A DNA stretch of 51,318 nucleotides from NCBI GenBank assembly GCA_964492715.1, contig CAZBLK010000019.1:1-51318 (forward strand), given 5' to 3'. The notes under the pieces were generated by a model that searched no databases, was not told the origin of the DNA, and saw nothing but the letters and a program-made list of their open reading frames with translations. Position 1 is the first letter of the stretch; every line of letters starts with the position of its first letter. Shown here piece by piece: positions 15,984-25,118 of this stretch. Position numbers and translations under genes: made by a program. Origin of the DNA: CAZBLK01 sp964492715 (GTDB lineage Bacteria > Bacillota > Clostridia > Lachnospirales > WRBF01).

Positions 15984-17411
15984 TTATTTAAGCATTTCAA
16001 TAGCAAGCTTAATTCTTCTAACACTTTCTGCCTTCCCAAGAAGCCCGAGAAGTTCTGTTCCGCCGCAAGGAGAAGTTGGTTTGCCTGAAAGTGCCGTTCT
16101 TATAGGCCAAAGAAGCTGCCCATTTTTAATTTCAAGGCTTTCTATAAAGCCCATAAGTGAGCTGTGAATATTTTCGTCATTCCACGGCTCTAACTGTTCT
16201 AAAAACGGAACAACTTTTTCAAGGTTTTCAAGCGAATTCACTTTGTCAGTTTTCATTTTTTTGTGTACAAAAAGCTCTGTGTCGTACTCTGGCAAATTGT
16301 CGATAAAATCAACAAGTCCAGAAACTTCCTTAACAAAGTTAACCCTTGTTTTAACCATTGCAGAAACTTTTTTAAGGTCAATGCCTTCGGTTTTTATAGC
16401 TTCTTTTAAATAAGGCAAAGCCATTTCGTAAAACTCGTCGTCCGTAAGCTTTTTAATATATTCACCGTTCATCCAAGTAAGCTTTTGCATGTCGAAAATA
16501 GAAGGCGACTTTGAAAGCCCTTTAATATCAAAAAATTCTGTAAGCTCGTCCAGAGTGAAAAATTCTCTGTTGTCGCTTGGGCTAAAGCCTAAAAGTGTAA
16601 TAAAGTTTATTATTGCTTTTGGCAAAAAGCCTTCTGCAAGCAAGTCTTCAAAAGACGCATCACCACGGCGCTTTGAAAGCTTTTCCCCTTCCGAATTTAA
16701 AATAAGCGGAAGGTGAACGTAGGTTGGAATTTCCCAGCCAAAAGCATCGTACAATATATTGTATTTAGGCGTTGACGACAAATATTCACAGCCCCTAACA
16801 ACGTGGGTAATGTCCATTAAATGGTCGTCAATTACGTTTGCAAAGTTGTACGTTGGCATACCGTCCGACTTAACCATAACTTGGTCTTCAATTTCTTCAT
16901 TTTTAACTGTTATTGTGCCAAACACTGAATCTGCAAAAGTTGTTTCACCTTCTGGAATTAGCTGGCGAATAACAAAAGGAACTCCGTTTGCAAGCTTTTC
17001 TTCAATTTCTTCTTTAGAAAGCTTTAAACAATGCCTGTCATATTTTGCGTGTGCCGTTTCAGTTCTAAGGTTGTCTAGCCTTTCTTTATCGCAGAAGCAA
17101 TAGTATGCTCTGCCTTTTTCAACAAGCTGCTTTGCATATTTCATGTAGCTGTCTTTGCGCTCGCTTTGCACGTATGGGCCATAGTCGCCGCCGATGTCCG
17201 GGCCTTCGTCGTGCTTTATTCCTGCAATTTTAAGTGTGTTATAAATTACATCAACAGAACCTTCTACTAAACGTTCCCTATCAGTGTCTTCTATTCTAAG
17301 CACAAATGTGCCACCTTGGGATTTTGCAATTAAATACTCGTAGAGGGCTGTCCTCAAGTTCCCAATGTGCATAAAACCAGTTGGACTTGGTGCAAATCGT
17401 GTGCGAACCAT
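15984..17411 (-). CDS. gltX: glutamyl-tRNA synthetase
   Basis: A protein of 475 residues. It has the class I signatures FAPSPTGFMHIGN (HIGH at 15-18) and KLSKRRGD (KMSKS), plus the GluRS/GlnRS zinc-like region YYCFCDKERL and the C-terminal anticodon-binding helical domain. It charges tRNA with glutamate in the cytoplasm. It is monocistronic here, with its own promoter and terminator. Whether it is discriminating or also charges tRNA-Gln cannot be judged from the window. Confidence 0.97.
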   Translation of the reverse strand: MVRTRFAPSPTGFMHIGNLRTALYEYLIAKSQGGTFVLRIEDTDRERLVEGSVDVIYNTLKIAGIKHDEGPDIGGDYGPYVQSERKDSYMKYAKQLVEKGRAYYCFCDKERLDNLRTETAHAKYDRHCLKLSKEEIEEKLANGVPFVIRQLIPEGETTFADSVFGTITVKNEEIEDQVMVKSDGMPTYNFANVIDDHLMDITHVVRGCEYLSSTPKYNILYDAFGWEIPTYVHLPLILNSEGEKLSKRRGDASFEDLLAEGFLPKAIINFITLLGFSPSDNREFFTLDELTEFFDIKGLSKSPSIFDMQKLTWMNGEYIKKLTDDEFYEMALPYLKEAIKTEGIDLKKVSAMVKTRVNFVKEVSGLVDFIDNLPEYDTELFVHKKMKTDKVNSLENLEKVVPFLEQLEPWNDENIHSSLMGFIESLEIKNGQLLWPIRTALSGKPTSPCGGTELLGLLGKAESVRRIKLAIEMLK

Positions 17412-17445
17412 TAAAAATTCTCCTTTACAACATTTTTCTCTTTAC

Positions 17446-17474
17446 ATATTACTCTATTTATGTAAATATGTAAA
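17446..17474 (-). promoter_or_regulatory. sigma-A-type promoter of gltX
   Basis: On the minus strand, TTTACA (17474-17469), a 17-bp spacer and TAATAT (17451-17446) lie about 35 bp ahead of the start codon. Confidence 0.6.
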
Positions 17475-17502
17475 GCGACACTAATTTTATACAGGAATGT
17501 AC

Positions 17503-17666
17503 TAGGGTCTATCCGACAAATAAAATTTGCGCAAAATCGGCAGTTTTTCAGCCTGACTCCGTTAGAATTTCTTGTCTAACTTCTAGTTATGCCTGCGAAA
17601 TTCTGCCTCGTCAGACAAAAAAACTGCTCGATTTGTGCAAAACTTATAATTATCGGATACACCCTA
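17503..17666. repeat. MITE-like element, family 1, copy A (164 bp)
   Basis: The element begins TAGGGTCTATCCGACAAAT and ends with the inverted ATTATCGGATACACCCTA. It is flanked by TA on each side. The entire element is a long imperfect palindrome with no coding capacity. A copy of exactly the same length lies inverted at 27481-27644. Terminal repeats, a fixed size and TA at the borders suggest a non-autonomous transposon mobilised by a TA-targeting transposase (inference). Confidence 0.8.
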
Positions 17667-17720
17667 AACTCAACATTCTTAAAAAAGTGGTTTAAATTTT
17701 AAAAATATCGGAGGAATATA

Positions 17721-18974
17721 ATGACAAAGCTGAATACTCTAGTGAAAAACCCATATTTTGTACATTCAATTGTGTTTGTACTATTGATTGTTTTTTCGTT
17801 CGTATTGGACACACCGTCAGCAATTTTAAAAGGTGTGAGAGAAATTGTTACTTCAAGAGATATGCTTATAACTGATTACATAGAAATTGCTGGCGTTGGT
17901 GGCACATTAATAAACGTTTCAATTATTGGTTTAATATCCGTTGGTTTTTTAATGTTTTACAAAGTTCCGCCTACGGGGTATGCAATTGCTACGCTTTGGC
18001 TTATGGCTGGCTATTCATTTTTTGGAAAAAGCTTTGTAAACATTTGGCCAATATTTTTGGGCGGATACATCTATGCAAAAGTTAAAAAAGAACCGTTTAA
18101 AAATTATGTAATAATTACGCTGCTTGCAACAGCACTTTCGCCTGCTGTAAGCTACCTTGCGCTTGACACAACACTTCCTCGTGCTGTAGCTGTGCTGTTT
18201 GGTGTGTCGCTTGGCGTTATTGTTGGTTTTGTAATTCCACCTATAGCTTCTGCTTGTATGCGTGTTACAGAAGGGTTTAACCTTTACAACGCAGGTTTTG
18301 CAACAGGAATTGCAGCAACAGCACTTGCTTCGGTCATTCGCATTTTTGGTGTAAAAATAAACTCGGTTTTTATTTGGAACACAACACATACACTTGCTTT
18401 AACAATTGTGCTTTGTACTACGTTTGTTTTAATAATAATAATTGGTTTGTTAGCAGGTGAAAAAAACAAAGAAAATTACATAGACTTGCTCAAACATTCT
18501 GGAAAAGCTTCCAGTGACTACTACTTAATGTATAAGGAAACAACTTATATAAACATGGGTATTCTCGGCTTGTTTGGCGTGGCTGTTACACTTGCGCTTG
18601 GGCAGCCGATAAACGGCCCATCTATAGGCGGCATTTTTGCAATGGTTGGCTATGCGGCTTATGGCAAACACATTAAAAACATTATTCCAATAATGATTGG
18701 GGCAACAATTGGCGGCTTGTTATATTCTGGCGGCAGCATTACAGGCTCTGTAATAATGGGGATACTTTTTTGCACAACACTTGCGCCAATTGCAGGGGTT
18801 TATGGCTATAAGATTGGGATTTTCGCTGGGTTTATGCACATGAGCATTGTTTTAAACACAACGTCTTTGCACGGAGGGCTAAACCTTTATAACAACGGCT
18901 TGGCTGGTGGCCTTTTGTGCATGTTTTTAATTCCAATATTGACATCTTTAAACATAAAAAGAAAGGTTGATTAG
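17721..18974 (+). CDS. DUF1576 family membrane protein
   Basis: A protein of 417 residues; ATG 17721 follows GGAGG. It has about ten hydrophobic helices arranged as two similar halves: GYAIATLWLMAGYSFFGKS in the first, and GPSIGGIFAMVGYAAYGKH in the second. This internal repeat is typical of transporters, and of DUF1576 proteins in particular. The substrate is unknown. The stop overlaps the region preceding the queuosine-transporter gene, and rlmD follows, so the three form an operon. Location: cytoplasmic membrane. Confidence 0.85.
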   Translation: MTKLNTLVKNPYFVHSIVFVLLIVFSFVLDTPSAILKGVREIVTSRDMLITDYIEIAGVGGTLINVSIIGLISVGFLMFYKVPPTGYAIATLWLMAGYSFFGKSFVNIWPIFLGGYIYAKVKKEPFKNYVIITLLATALSPAVSYLALDTTLPRAVAVLFGVSLGVIVGFVIPPIASACMRVTEGFNLYNAGFATGIAATALASVIRIFGVKINSVFIWNTTHTLALTIVLCTTFVLIIIIGLLAGEKNKENYIDLLKHSGKASSDYYLMYKETTYINMGILGLFGVAVTLALGQPINGPSIGGIFAMVGYAAYGKHIKNIIPIMIGATIGGLLYSGGSITGSVIMGILFCTTLAPIAGVYGYKIGIFAGFMHMSIVLNTTSLHGGLNLYNNGLAGGLLCMFLIPILTSLNIKRKVD

Positions 18975-18975
18975 T

Positions 18976-19692
18976 TTGATTTTAAGTAACGAAATAATTT
19001 TTGTTTTATCTATAATTTTTTACTTTGCACTTGTACTTTTTTGCTACAAAAAGTTTGGCAAAACAGGGCTTTATGTATGGACTGCTTTTGCTACAGTTTT
19101 AAGCAGTTTGGAAGTGGCAAAAGTTGTAACACTTTTCGGAATGTCGGTTACACTTGGAAATGTAATTTATGGAAGCATTTTTTTGGCAACAGACATTTTA
19201 AGCGAAAACCACGACAGAAAAAGCGCTGATACCGCTGTTTATATAGGCATTTTTGTTTCTATAATTTGGGTTTTGGGAACTCAGCTTTCACTGCTTTTTG
19301 TTCCGAACGCAGACGACTTTATAAACCCGTCGCTTGTTCAAGTTTTTGGTGTTGTTCCACGCATTACTCTTTCTAGCATAGCAACATATGTTGTTTCACA
19401 AAAGATTGACATTTGGCTTTACCATTTTTGGTGGAAAAAAACAGGAGGAACAGAAAAATTCCTTTGGCTTAGAAACAACGGCTCGACACTTTTGTCTCAA
19501 CTTCTTGATACAATTGTTTTTACAACGCTTGCTTTTTTTGGTACTTTTCCACTTAATGTTTTAATTGAACTTATTGTAACAACTTATGTGCTAAAGCTTG
19601 TAATTGGGGTTTTGGACACGCCAGTGCTTTATTTGGCAAGAAGAATTGCAAAAAAGGGTTTTGCAAATGAAGAAAAGCAAATTGTGAGGTAA
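18976..19692 (+). CDS. queuosine precursor transporter (YhhQ/VUT family)
   Basis: The start is probably TTG 18976, since AAAGG stands 9 nt upstream; an in-frame TTG at 18967 overlaps the previous gene. The product has about 238 residues and six or so transmembrane helices. Family features include LEVAKVVTLFGMSVTLGNVIYGSIFLATDILSE-type sequence in the first half (TDILSENH) and the WLRNNGSTLLSQLLDT segment. YhhQ proteins import queuine/preQ precursors used for tRNA modification. It sits beside an RNA methyltransferase gene, which fits an RNA-modification theme. Confidence 0.88.
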   Translation: MILSNEIIFVLSIIFYFALVLFCYKKFGKTGLYVWTAFATVLSSLEVAKVVTLFGMSVTLGNVIYGSIFLATDILSENHDRKSADTAVYIGIFVSIIWVLGTQLSLLFVPNADDFINPSLVQVFGVVPRITLSSIATYVVSQKIDIWLYHFWWKKTGGTEKFLWLRNNGSTLLSQLLDTIVFTTLAFFGTFPLNVLIELIVTTYVLKLVIGVLDTPVLYLARRIAKKGFANEEKQIVR

Positions 19693-19694
19693 AC

Positions 19695-21041
19695 ATGAAA
19701 AAAACTTTGGCAACAGTTAACATAAAAGGAATGGCTTTTCCATGTATCGGTGTAGGTGAATTTAATGGCGAAAGCATTTTTGTAAAAAACTCCTTGCCTG
19801 GGCAAAAGCTTAATGTATGGGTTTCTAAAAAGAAGGGGAAGTTTTGGGGGACGGTTGAAGAAGTTGTTGAAAAGTCGCCGCTGGAAGTTGCACCGTTTTG
19901 TGCTGACTTTGGAAGCTGTGGAGGTTGCACATTTCAAAACATTAGCTACACTGATGAGCTAACTTTAAAAGAAGCTATGCTTAGAGAGCTTTTTTCACAA
20001 GTGCCAACAGTTAATGAATGTTTTCAAGGTGTTATTCCAACGCCTTCGTTTACGGAATATCGAAACAAAATGGAATATTCCTTTGGGGACTCTGAAAAAG
20101 GTGGCGTACTTGCCCTTGGAATGAGAAAAAGAAACAGCTATTACGAAGTTGTTACCTCGGAAAAGTGTGAAATTGTTGATAATGACTTTAGGCAAATTTT
20201 AACTGTAGTTTTAGAGTTTTTCAGGGCTTCTGAAGAAAACTTTTACCATAAGCTTAGACGTGTTGGTTCGCTTAGGCATTTGATAATTCGCAAGGGGCAT
20301 TTTACTGGTGAAATAATGGTTAATGTAGTTGCTACTACTGCATTGATTACTTCACTTCAACCTCTTGTTGAAAAGTTAATTAATTTGAAATTAATTGGAA
20401 AAATTGTTTCAATTGTTAACACATTAAATGATTCTGTGGCAGACGTTGTTTTGTGTGATGAAATGCGTGTGCTTTACGGTGAGCCATTTTTCCATGAAAA
20501 GCTTTTGGGGCTTACGTTTAAAATTTATCCGTTTTCGTTTTTTCAAACAAATTCACAAGGAGCAGAAACGCTGTATTCTGTAGTGCGTGACTTTGCAGGT
20601 GACTGCACTGGAAAGACTGTTTTCGATTTGTATTGCGGAACAGGAACAATTTCACAAATTATTGCTGGGCAAGCTAAAAGTGTTGTTGGAATTGATATTG
20701 TTGAAGCTTCTATTTTTGCTGCCAGAGAAAATGCTCTTTTAAATGGGCTTTCAAACTGCACCTTTATTGCTGGCGATGTGCTGAAGCTTGTTGACACACT
20801 TGAAGAAAAGCCCGATTTAATTATTGTTGACCCACCACGGGAAGGTATCCACCAAAAGGCTCTTGGAAAAATTGTTGATTTTGGCACAAAAAGTATAGTT
20901 TATGTTTCCTGCAACCCTGTTACTTTGGTAAGGGACTTGGGCATTTTTATGGAGAATGCGTATAGTGTTAGGAAAGTAGTTGGGGTTGATATGTTTGGGA
21001 GAACGGGGCATGTTGAAAGTGTTGTTTTGATGTCACGTTAA
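19695..21041 (+). CDS. rlmD: RlmD/RumA-type 23S rRNA (uracil-C5)-methyltransferase
   Basis: A protein of 448 residues. An N-terminal TRAM-like domain (about 1-60) is followed by the iron-sulfur cysteines C69, C75, C78 and C158. A SAM-binding Rossmann domain has VFDLYCGTGTISQ, IVDPPREGIHQ and the catalytic Cys in VSCNPVTLVRDL. It methylates C5 of a uracil in 23S rRNA (U1939 or U747-type; Bacillota enzymes may do both). ATG 19695 is 2 bp after the transporter stop. The gene ends before a bidirectional terminator. Confidence 0.92.
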   Translation: MKKTLATVNIKGMAFPCIGVGEFNGESIFVKNSLPGQKLNVWVSKKKGKFWGTVEEVVEKSPLEVAPFCADFGSCGGCTFQNISYTDELTLKEAMLRELFSQVPTVNECFQGVIPTPSFTEYRNKMEYSFGDSEKGGVLALGMRKRNSYYEVVTSEKCEIVDNDFRQILTVVLEFFRASEENFYHKLRRVGSLRHLIIRKGHFTGEIMVNVVATTALITSLQPLVEKLINLKLIGKIVSIVNTLNDSVADVVLCDEMRVLYGEPFFHEKLLGLTFKIYPFSFFQTNSQGAETLYSVVRDFAGDCTGKTVFDLYCGTGTISQIIAGQAKSVVGIDIVEASIFAARENALLNGLSNCTFIAGDVLKLVDTLEEKPDLIIVDPPREGIHQKALGKIVDFGTKSIVYVSCNPVTLVRDLGIFMENAYSVRKVVGVDMFGRTGHVESVVLMSR

Positions 21042-21093
21042 AATATGTTGTATAAGTGATTGACGGCGTATCAAAGATACTTTTTACAAAACA

Positions 21094-21128
21094 GGGCAGT
21101 AGCAAAAATTTCGTTTTTGCTACTGCCC
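21094..21128. terminator. bidirectional terminator between convergent genes
   Basis: A 15-bp perfect stem, GGGCAGTAGCAAAAA / TTTTTGCTACTGCCC, sits between rlmD (+) and the ABC permease (-), with T-rich tails on both strands. Confidence 0.85.
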
Positions 21129-21175
21129 CATGTTTTACAGTTTTATGCCTTGTGTATATATTCTTCATAGCCGCC

Positions 21176-21943
21176 TTATATGCTTTTGCGGTAAGACCGC
21201 ATTGCAAAAATATAAGCAACTACCAATGCCCCCACGCACCACGCAAGAGCAACCCAAATATCATTGCCCACTGATTGATTGTCAAGCAAGGCACGCATAG
21301 TGTTGATAATTGAAGTGACAGGCTGGTTTTCAGCAAAGACACGTAGTGCCGTAGGCATTGTTTCTGTAGGAACAAATGCCGAGCTTATAAACGGCAGGAA
21401 AATAAGTGGGTATGAAAACACGCCAGCACCGTCAGGCGTTTTGGCTGAAATACCTGCAATGACCGCTATCCAAGTAAGCGCAGTGGTGAACAAAATAAGT
21501 ATTCCGAAAATGGAAAGCCATGACATAATACCTGCAGAAGAGCGAAATCCGAGCAGTAAAGCAACTAGTGTTACAACGACTACCGAAACAATGTTTGAAA
21601 CAAGCGAGGTTAGAACATGCCCCCACAGCGGTGCAGAACGAGAAATTGGCATAGAGTGAAACCTCTCGAATATACCTCGCTGTTTGTCGGTAAACAATCT
21701 ATAGGACGTGTAGGAAATACCGCTTGCAATCGTAATTAGTAAAATGCCTGGCAGTTGATAGCTAACATAGTTGGTGCTGCCGCTTTGAATTGCACCGCCC
21801 AAAACATAAACAAACAGCAGCATAATGGCAACAGGCATAAGTGCTGTGGTAACAATGGTGTCCACGCTTCGGGTGATGTGTTTCATTGAACGCCCCAGCA
21901 TTACAAACGTATCGCCAAAGAAATGGTTTTTTGTTTTTTCCAT
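21176..21943 (-). CDS. ABC-2 type exporter permease
   Basis: A protein of 255 residues with six hydrophobic helices. Segments such as GILLITIASGISYTSYRLFTDKQRGIFERFHSMPISR and LPFISSAFVPTETMP are typical of DrrB/NodJ-type ABC-2 permeases. It partners with the ATPase gene 1 bp upstream. Substrate unknown; such exporters under PadR control often move drugs or lipophilic antimicrobials. Confidence 0.9.
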   Translation of the reverse strand: MEKTKNHFFGDTFVMLGRSMKHITRSVDTIVTTALMPVAIMLLFVYVLGGAIQSGSTNYVSYQLPGILLITIASGISYTSYRLFTDKQRGIFERFHSMPISRSAPLWGHVLTSLVSNIVSVVVVTLVALLLGFRSSAGIMSWLSIFGILILFTTALTWIAVIAGISAKTPDGAGVFSYPLIFLPFISSAFVPTETMPTALRVFAENQPVTSIINTMRALLDNQSVGNDIWVALAWCVGALVVAYIFAMRSYRKSI

Positions 21944-21944
21944 A

Positions 21945-22712
21945 TTACTTACCCCCTTTCTTGCCGATTATATGAAGGAAAATTTCCTCAAGTGTCGGCT
22001 GCTTTTCCACATACTCTACCTTGGCAGGAGGAAATAACTTTTTAAGCTCCTCCAGTGTGCCGCTTGCAATAATCCGACCCTCGTGTAAAATTGCAATTTT
22101 GTCTGCAAGCTGTTCTGCTTCTTCTAAATATTGAGTAGTAAGTAACACTGTCGTGCCACTGTTTGAAAGCTCTTTAACAACTTTCCACACTTCTTTACGA
22201 GCTTCTGGGTCAAGCCCAGTTGTTGGCTCGTCAAGGAAAATGAGTGGGGGCTTGCCAACCAAACTCATAGCAAGGTCTATTCTGCGGCGCATACCACCCG
22301 AATAGGTGGACACCATACGGTTGGCGGCATCGGTTAAACCAAATTGCGAGAGCAGACTGTCTGCAATTTGCTTTGGATTGTCAAGGTGACGTAGCTTAGC
22401 TATCAACACAAGGTTTTCACGCCCTGTCAAAATTTCATCTACGGCGGCAAACTGCCCCGTTAAACTTATAGACTTCCTTACGCTTTCAGGATTATTGGAT
22501 ATATCAAACCCATTAACTGTGGCTGTGCCGCCGTCTGCTTTTAATAATGTTGTCAAAATTTTTATTGCAGTAGTTTTACCAGCACCATTTGAACCAAGCA
22601 GGGCAAAGATACTGCCCTTTTCCACTTCAAAGTCAACACCTTTAAGAACAGAAACTTGCTTATAGGATTTTGTAAGTCCTTTTACTGTAATTGCCGCACT
22701 ATTTTTGCCCAT
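21945..22712 (-). CDS. ABC transporter ATPase (DrrA-type)
   Basis: The start ATG 22712 has AGGTGAT upstream and is preferred to a GTG 12 bp earlier. The product has 255 residues. Walker A is GSNGAGKT at 40-47, then the signature YSGGMRRRIDLA, Walker B LIFLDEPTTGLD and the H-loop region VLLTTQYLEEAEQLAD. It overlaps the DUF1048 gene by 14 bp and is followed by the permease gene, so expression is coupled. It energises the exporter. Confidence 0.93.
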   Translation of the reverse strand: MGKNSAAITVKGLTKSYKQVSVLKGVDFEVEKGSIFALLGSNGAGKTTAIKILTTLLKADGGTATVNGFDISNNPESVRKSISLTGQFAAVDEILTGRENLVLIAKLRHLDNPKQIADSLLSQFGLTDAANRMVSTYSGGMRRRIDLAMSLVGKPPLIFLDEPTTGLDPEARKEVWKVVKELSNSGTTVLLTTQYLEEAEQLADKIAILHEGRIIASGTLEELKKLFPPAKVEYVEKQPTLEEIFLHIIGKKGGK

Positions 22713-23073
22713 TACGATTATCACCTAACCTTTCCCTAATCTCACGATTAAACTTATCACGCCAGTTTTCCGTGTATGTTTCTACGCTTCGCATAAGCTC
22801 TTCACAAAATGCAGCAACGTCTTCTCCGGTTATTTCTAAAACATTTTTACCACTTGCAGCTCCAGCTTCAAACAATTCAATTAAGTCGTAGTGAACCTTC
22901 ATCATGTCGTAACCGCTTCCAGCGACAAACATCCACATGTGTCCTTGAATTTTTTTGAACACGAACTGATAATCTTTTGGCAGTGCTTCTACCCTTGCCA
23001 TATGTTGCCTGTATTCACGTTTGCTTTCCATTATTTTGTTAATGTTTAAATATTCGTCGAAAAATTTAGACAT
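22699..23073 (-). CDS. DUF1048 family protein
   Basis: A protein of 124 residues, helical, with MESKREYRQHMARVEALPKD and YQFVFKKIQGHMW typical of DUF1048. Genes of this family are regularly found between a PadR regulator and a drug-type ABC exporter, as here (3 bp after padR). The biochemical role is unknown; it may modulate the regulator or the transporter. Confidence 0.85.
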   Translation of the reverse strand: MSKFFDEYLNINKIMESKREYRQHMARVEALPKDYQFVFKKIQGHMWMFVAGSGYDMMKVHYDLIELFEAGAASGKNVLEITGEDVAAFCEELMRSVETYTENWRDKFNREIRERLGDNRNGQK

Positions 23074-23076
23074 ATA

Positions 23077-23397
23077 CTATTCCTCCTTTAATTGGTTTAT
23101 TTTTGATTCTACAAATTCCCATTTGCGCCAAAACTTTTTCAGTTCTTCACGCCCTGCACTGTTCAGCGTGTAAAACTTTCTGGGCGGCCCCATGTCGGAC
23201 GGCTTTTTTTCAACCTTAACAAGCACGTTCTTTTCGAGCCGCACAAGTATTGTGTATACCGTACCCTCTACTACATCTGTAAAACCAAGGTAGTTTAGCT
23301 TTCTTGTAATTTCATAACCATAAGTTTGCTCACGACTTATTATTTCGAGAATACAACCCTCTAAAACACCCTTTAACATTTCGGTTAAGTTATCCAT
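23077..23397 (-). CDS. PadR family transcriptional regulator
   Basis: A protein of 106 residues with the PadR winged helix: GCILEIISREQTYGYEITRKL, EGTVYTILVRLEKN and PRKFYTLNSAGREEL. It is the first gene of the four-gene operon with DUF1048 and the ABC exporter, so it most likely represses its own promoter and is released by a ligand exported by the pump (inference from family behaviour). Confidence 0.92.
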   Translation of the reverse strand: MDNLTEMLKGVLEGCILEIISREQTYGYEITRKLNYLGFTDVVEGTVYTILVRLEKNVLVKVEKKPSDMGPPRKFYTLNSAGREELKKFWRKWEFVESKINQLKEE

Positions 23398-23461
23398 GCG
23401 CTCACCTCCAGTAAAACGCTATTTTGTACAACTGATAATAAGTATTGCTGATTACTAGTAT

Positions 23462-23490
23462 AGTGTAATACCAAGTAGTGCGTTTGTCAA
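23462..23490 (-). promoter_or_regulatory. promoter of the padR-ABC operon
   Basis: On the minus strand, TTGACA (23490-23485), a 17-bp spacer and TACACT (23467-23462). TACTAGTA (23453-23460), a palindrome just downstream, is a possible PadR operator. From 23491 to 23881 I see no intact gene; a fragment reading PHRVGDENERVIEIKR on the plus strand hints at a decayed coding sequence. Confidence 0.65.
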
Positions 23491-23881
23491 TATTTTTTTT
23501 ATAAATTTTTAAAAATTTCAATAATATTGACCGAATAGATTAAATTTTTTTCGAGGTGATGTATCTGGAACAACTTTTAAGCCTGCACATCAGCGGATAG
23601 CATAAACTATACTACAGTTGGTATGGTTGCAGTGGTACTGTTGCTCTGATTGATGTATGGTTTGTATTTTACCGAAAACGTAATATGATATATCTCTGGG
23701 AAGATTATTTTAAGTTTTAGGGCTTTATTCCCCACCGTGTCGGTGACGAAAATGAACGTGTGATTGAAATAAAAAGAAGTATGACCCTTCATTACTAGAG
23801 AAGGCTGAGATTATCGAATGCAGCAAGTTTTCTTTTGGTAAACCAGCCACTATTACATAAAAAGGAATACAGCAATTCTAA

Positions 23882-24045
23882 GAACCTGTGTTCAGTAATT
23901 GGTTGCCCAGATTTAAAACAGCGATTTTTCGCCATTCTTGGCGTTGTGGCGAAGGCATAACAGAAAAATTATGTCAAGCCGCCGCAACGAATAATGGCGG
24001 AATAATTGCTTTAAAGATGGGTAACAGCTTACTGAACACAGGTTC
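23882..24045. repeat. MITE-like element, family 3 (164 bp)
   Basis: Terminal inverted repeats GAACCTGTGTTCAGTAA and TTACTGAACACAGGTTC extend imperfectly to about 38 bp. The interior (with GCGATTTTTCGCC and GCCGCCGCAACGAATAATGG) has no ORF. The only copy in this window. Confidence 0.7.
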
Positions 24046-24072
24046 TAAATAATATAGTTTCTATTTAACAAT

Positions 24073-24103
24073 AAAAAGCGAGCCTTGTTTAGACTCGCTT
24101 TTT
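24073..24103 (-). terminator. terminator downstream of the bactofilin gene
   Basis: Stem AAAAAGCGAG / CTCGCTTTTT with a short loop. It is placed 35 bp after the bactofilin stop on the minus strand, with U-runs formed by the A/T base of the stem. Confidence 0.75.
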
Positions 24104-24137
24104 GTTTTGAGCTGGTTTTGCAACACATAAATTAAGA

Positions 24138-24554
24138 TTATCCTTGTTGTACTTGCACTGCTGTATTTTCTTCACGCTTTGCTCTACGTTTTTCCGATTT
24201 GCCCATCATGTTGCAAACGCCGCAGAAAACAGCGTTTTCTTCAATGATTATAGAACCGCATTCAATGTCGCCTTGAAGGTTGCCCATTTGTGTTACGTGC
24301 AAAAGCCCCGTAACCATAACGTCGCCCTCAAGCCTACCCGAAACTTTTGCATAGGTTGCGTTTACATTGCCCTTAATGTAGCCTGTTTCGCCTATTACTA
24401 GGTTGCCATCAATGTCTACATCACCGAACAAAATACCGTCTATTTGAACGTTTCCACAACCTTTAATGTTGCCTTCGCTAAATTCAATACCTTCGCCCAA
24501 CAGTGTGTTTATGTTTTCAAAGTCGGGTTTTTTGGCTACTTTACGTGTGAACAC
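24138..24554 (-). CDS. bactofilin (polymer-forming cytoskeletal protein)
   Basis: A protein of 138 residues. The central region is a repetitive beta-solenoid with the bactofilin pattern GCGNVQIDGILFGDVDIDGN, then LVIGETGYIKGNVNA, LEGDVMVTG and GNLQGDIECGSI. The terminal tails are short and disordered, the C-terminal one basic and ending in a Gln-rich stretch. Bactofilins self-assemble into non-polar filaments under the membrane and affect cell shape, wall synthesis or motility. No peptidase partner is adjacent. Monocistronic. Confidence 0.9.
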   Translation of the reverse strand: MFTRKVAKKPDFENINTLLGEGIEFSEGNIKGCGNVQIDGILFGDVDIDGNLVIGETGYIKGNVNATYAKVSGRLEGDVMVTGLLHVTQMGNLQGDIECGSIIIEENAVFCGVCNMMGKSEKRRAKREENTAVQVQQG

Positions 24555-24632
24555 TTAACTTCCTCCCATTTTATTTATTCGAGAGTGATGCCACCTCTTC
24601 TTCACAAAAAAGCGGTTTATTTATTATTATAT

Positions 24633-24661
24633 ATAGTAGCATACCGCTTGTTTCATAACAA
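24633..24661 (-). promoter_or_regulatory. probable bactofilin promoter
   Basis: Minus-strand TTGTTA (24661-24656), 17 bp, TACTAT (24638-24633), about 80 bp from the start codon. From 24662 to 24913 the sequence is A/T-rich with no gene seen. Confidence 0.45.
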
Positions 24662-24913
24662 CTAACTTAATTGTTAACAAAAAATTAAATTGTTAAGCTG
24701 CAAAGATATATATTTTTAATATTATAACATAAAAATTAATATTCGTAAACATTATTGTTGTTTTCTGCAATGAAAATTTGAATTTATCGCATTTAAATAG
24801 CTTGTAGATAAAAGTCTCTTTTACTGTTAAAAAGCCTATCTGCTTCTTAATTTTGCGGAACAGTAGGAGGCTAAAAATTTTAATAAAATTATGCCAATAA
24901 CTTATTTTTCATA

Positions 24914-24942
24914 TTGAAAGTTTAGTAATCGTGTGTTATAAT
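24914..24942 (+). promoter_or_regulatory. promoter of the THF riboswitch-folT transcript
   Basis: TTGAAA (24914-24919), 17-bp spacer, TATAAT (24937-24942). Transcription should begin about 10 bp before the riboswitch. Confidence 0.75.
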
Positions 24943-24958
24943 TTCGTCACTATCTAAA

Positions 24959-25055
24959 ACAGAGTAGAGGTTTGAGCGTTAAGTGTTTGCCGAACGGGGA
25001 GTTGACGGCAGAACGAAAAGCGTATGCTTGCGGTTCAAACTTTGCATCCCGCTGT
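24959..25055 (+). ncRNA. tetrahydrofolate (THF) riboswitch
   Basis: The segment matches the THF riboswitch consensus along its length: GAGTAGAGGTTTGAGCG, then GCGTTAAGTGTTTGCCGAA, GGGGAGTTGACGGCAGAACG, a variable hairpin AAAGCGTATGCTTGCGG, TTCAAACTTTGCATCCCGCT. The outer P1 is ACAG/CTGT and the P2 pairing GGTTTGA/TTCAAAC is intact. It lies upstream of folT, the usual target, and should switch expression according to cellular reduced folate. The 77-codon frame across it is not a gene. Confidence 0.9.
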
Positions 25056-25118
25056 CACATAATGTGCTTGTCGCCACTATGTTTCACGGTATCTTTAGCA
25101 TTCAGCAACAAAACATTA

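Noticed and set aside
23491..23881. Pseudogene of identifiable family between padR and the family 3 element
   Set aside because: Only a short open fragment is readable, with several stops. It is too little to assign.
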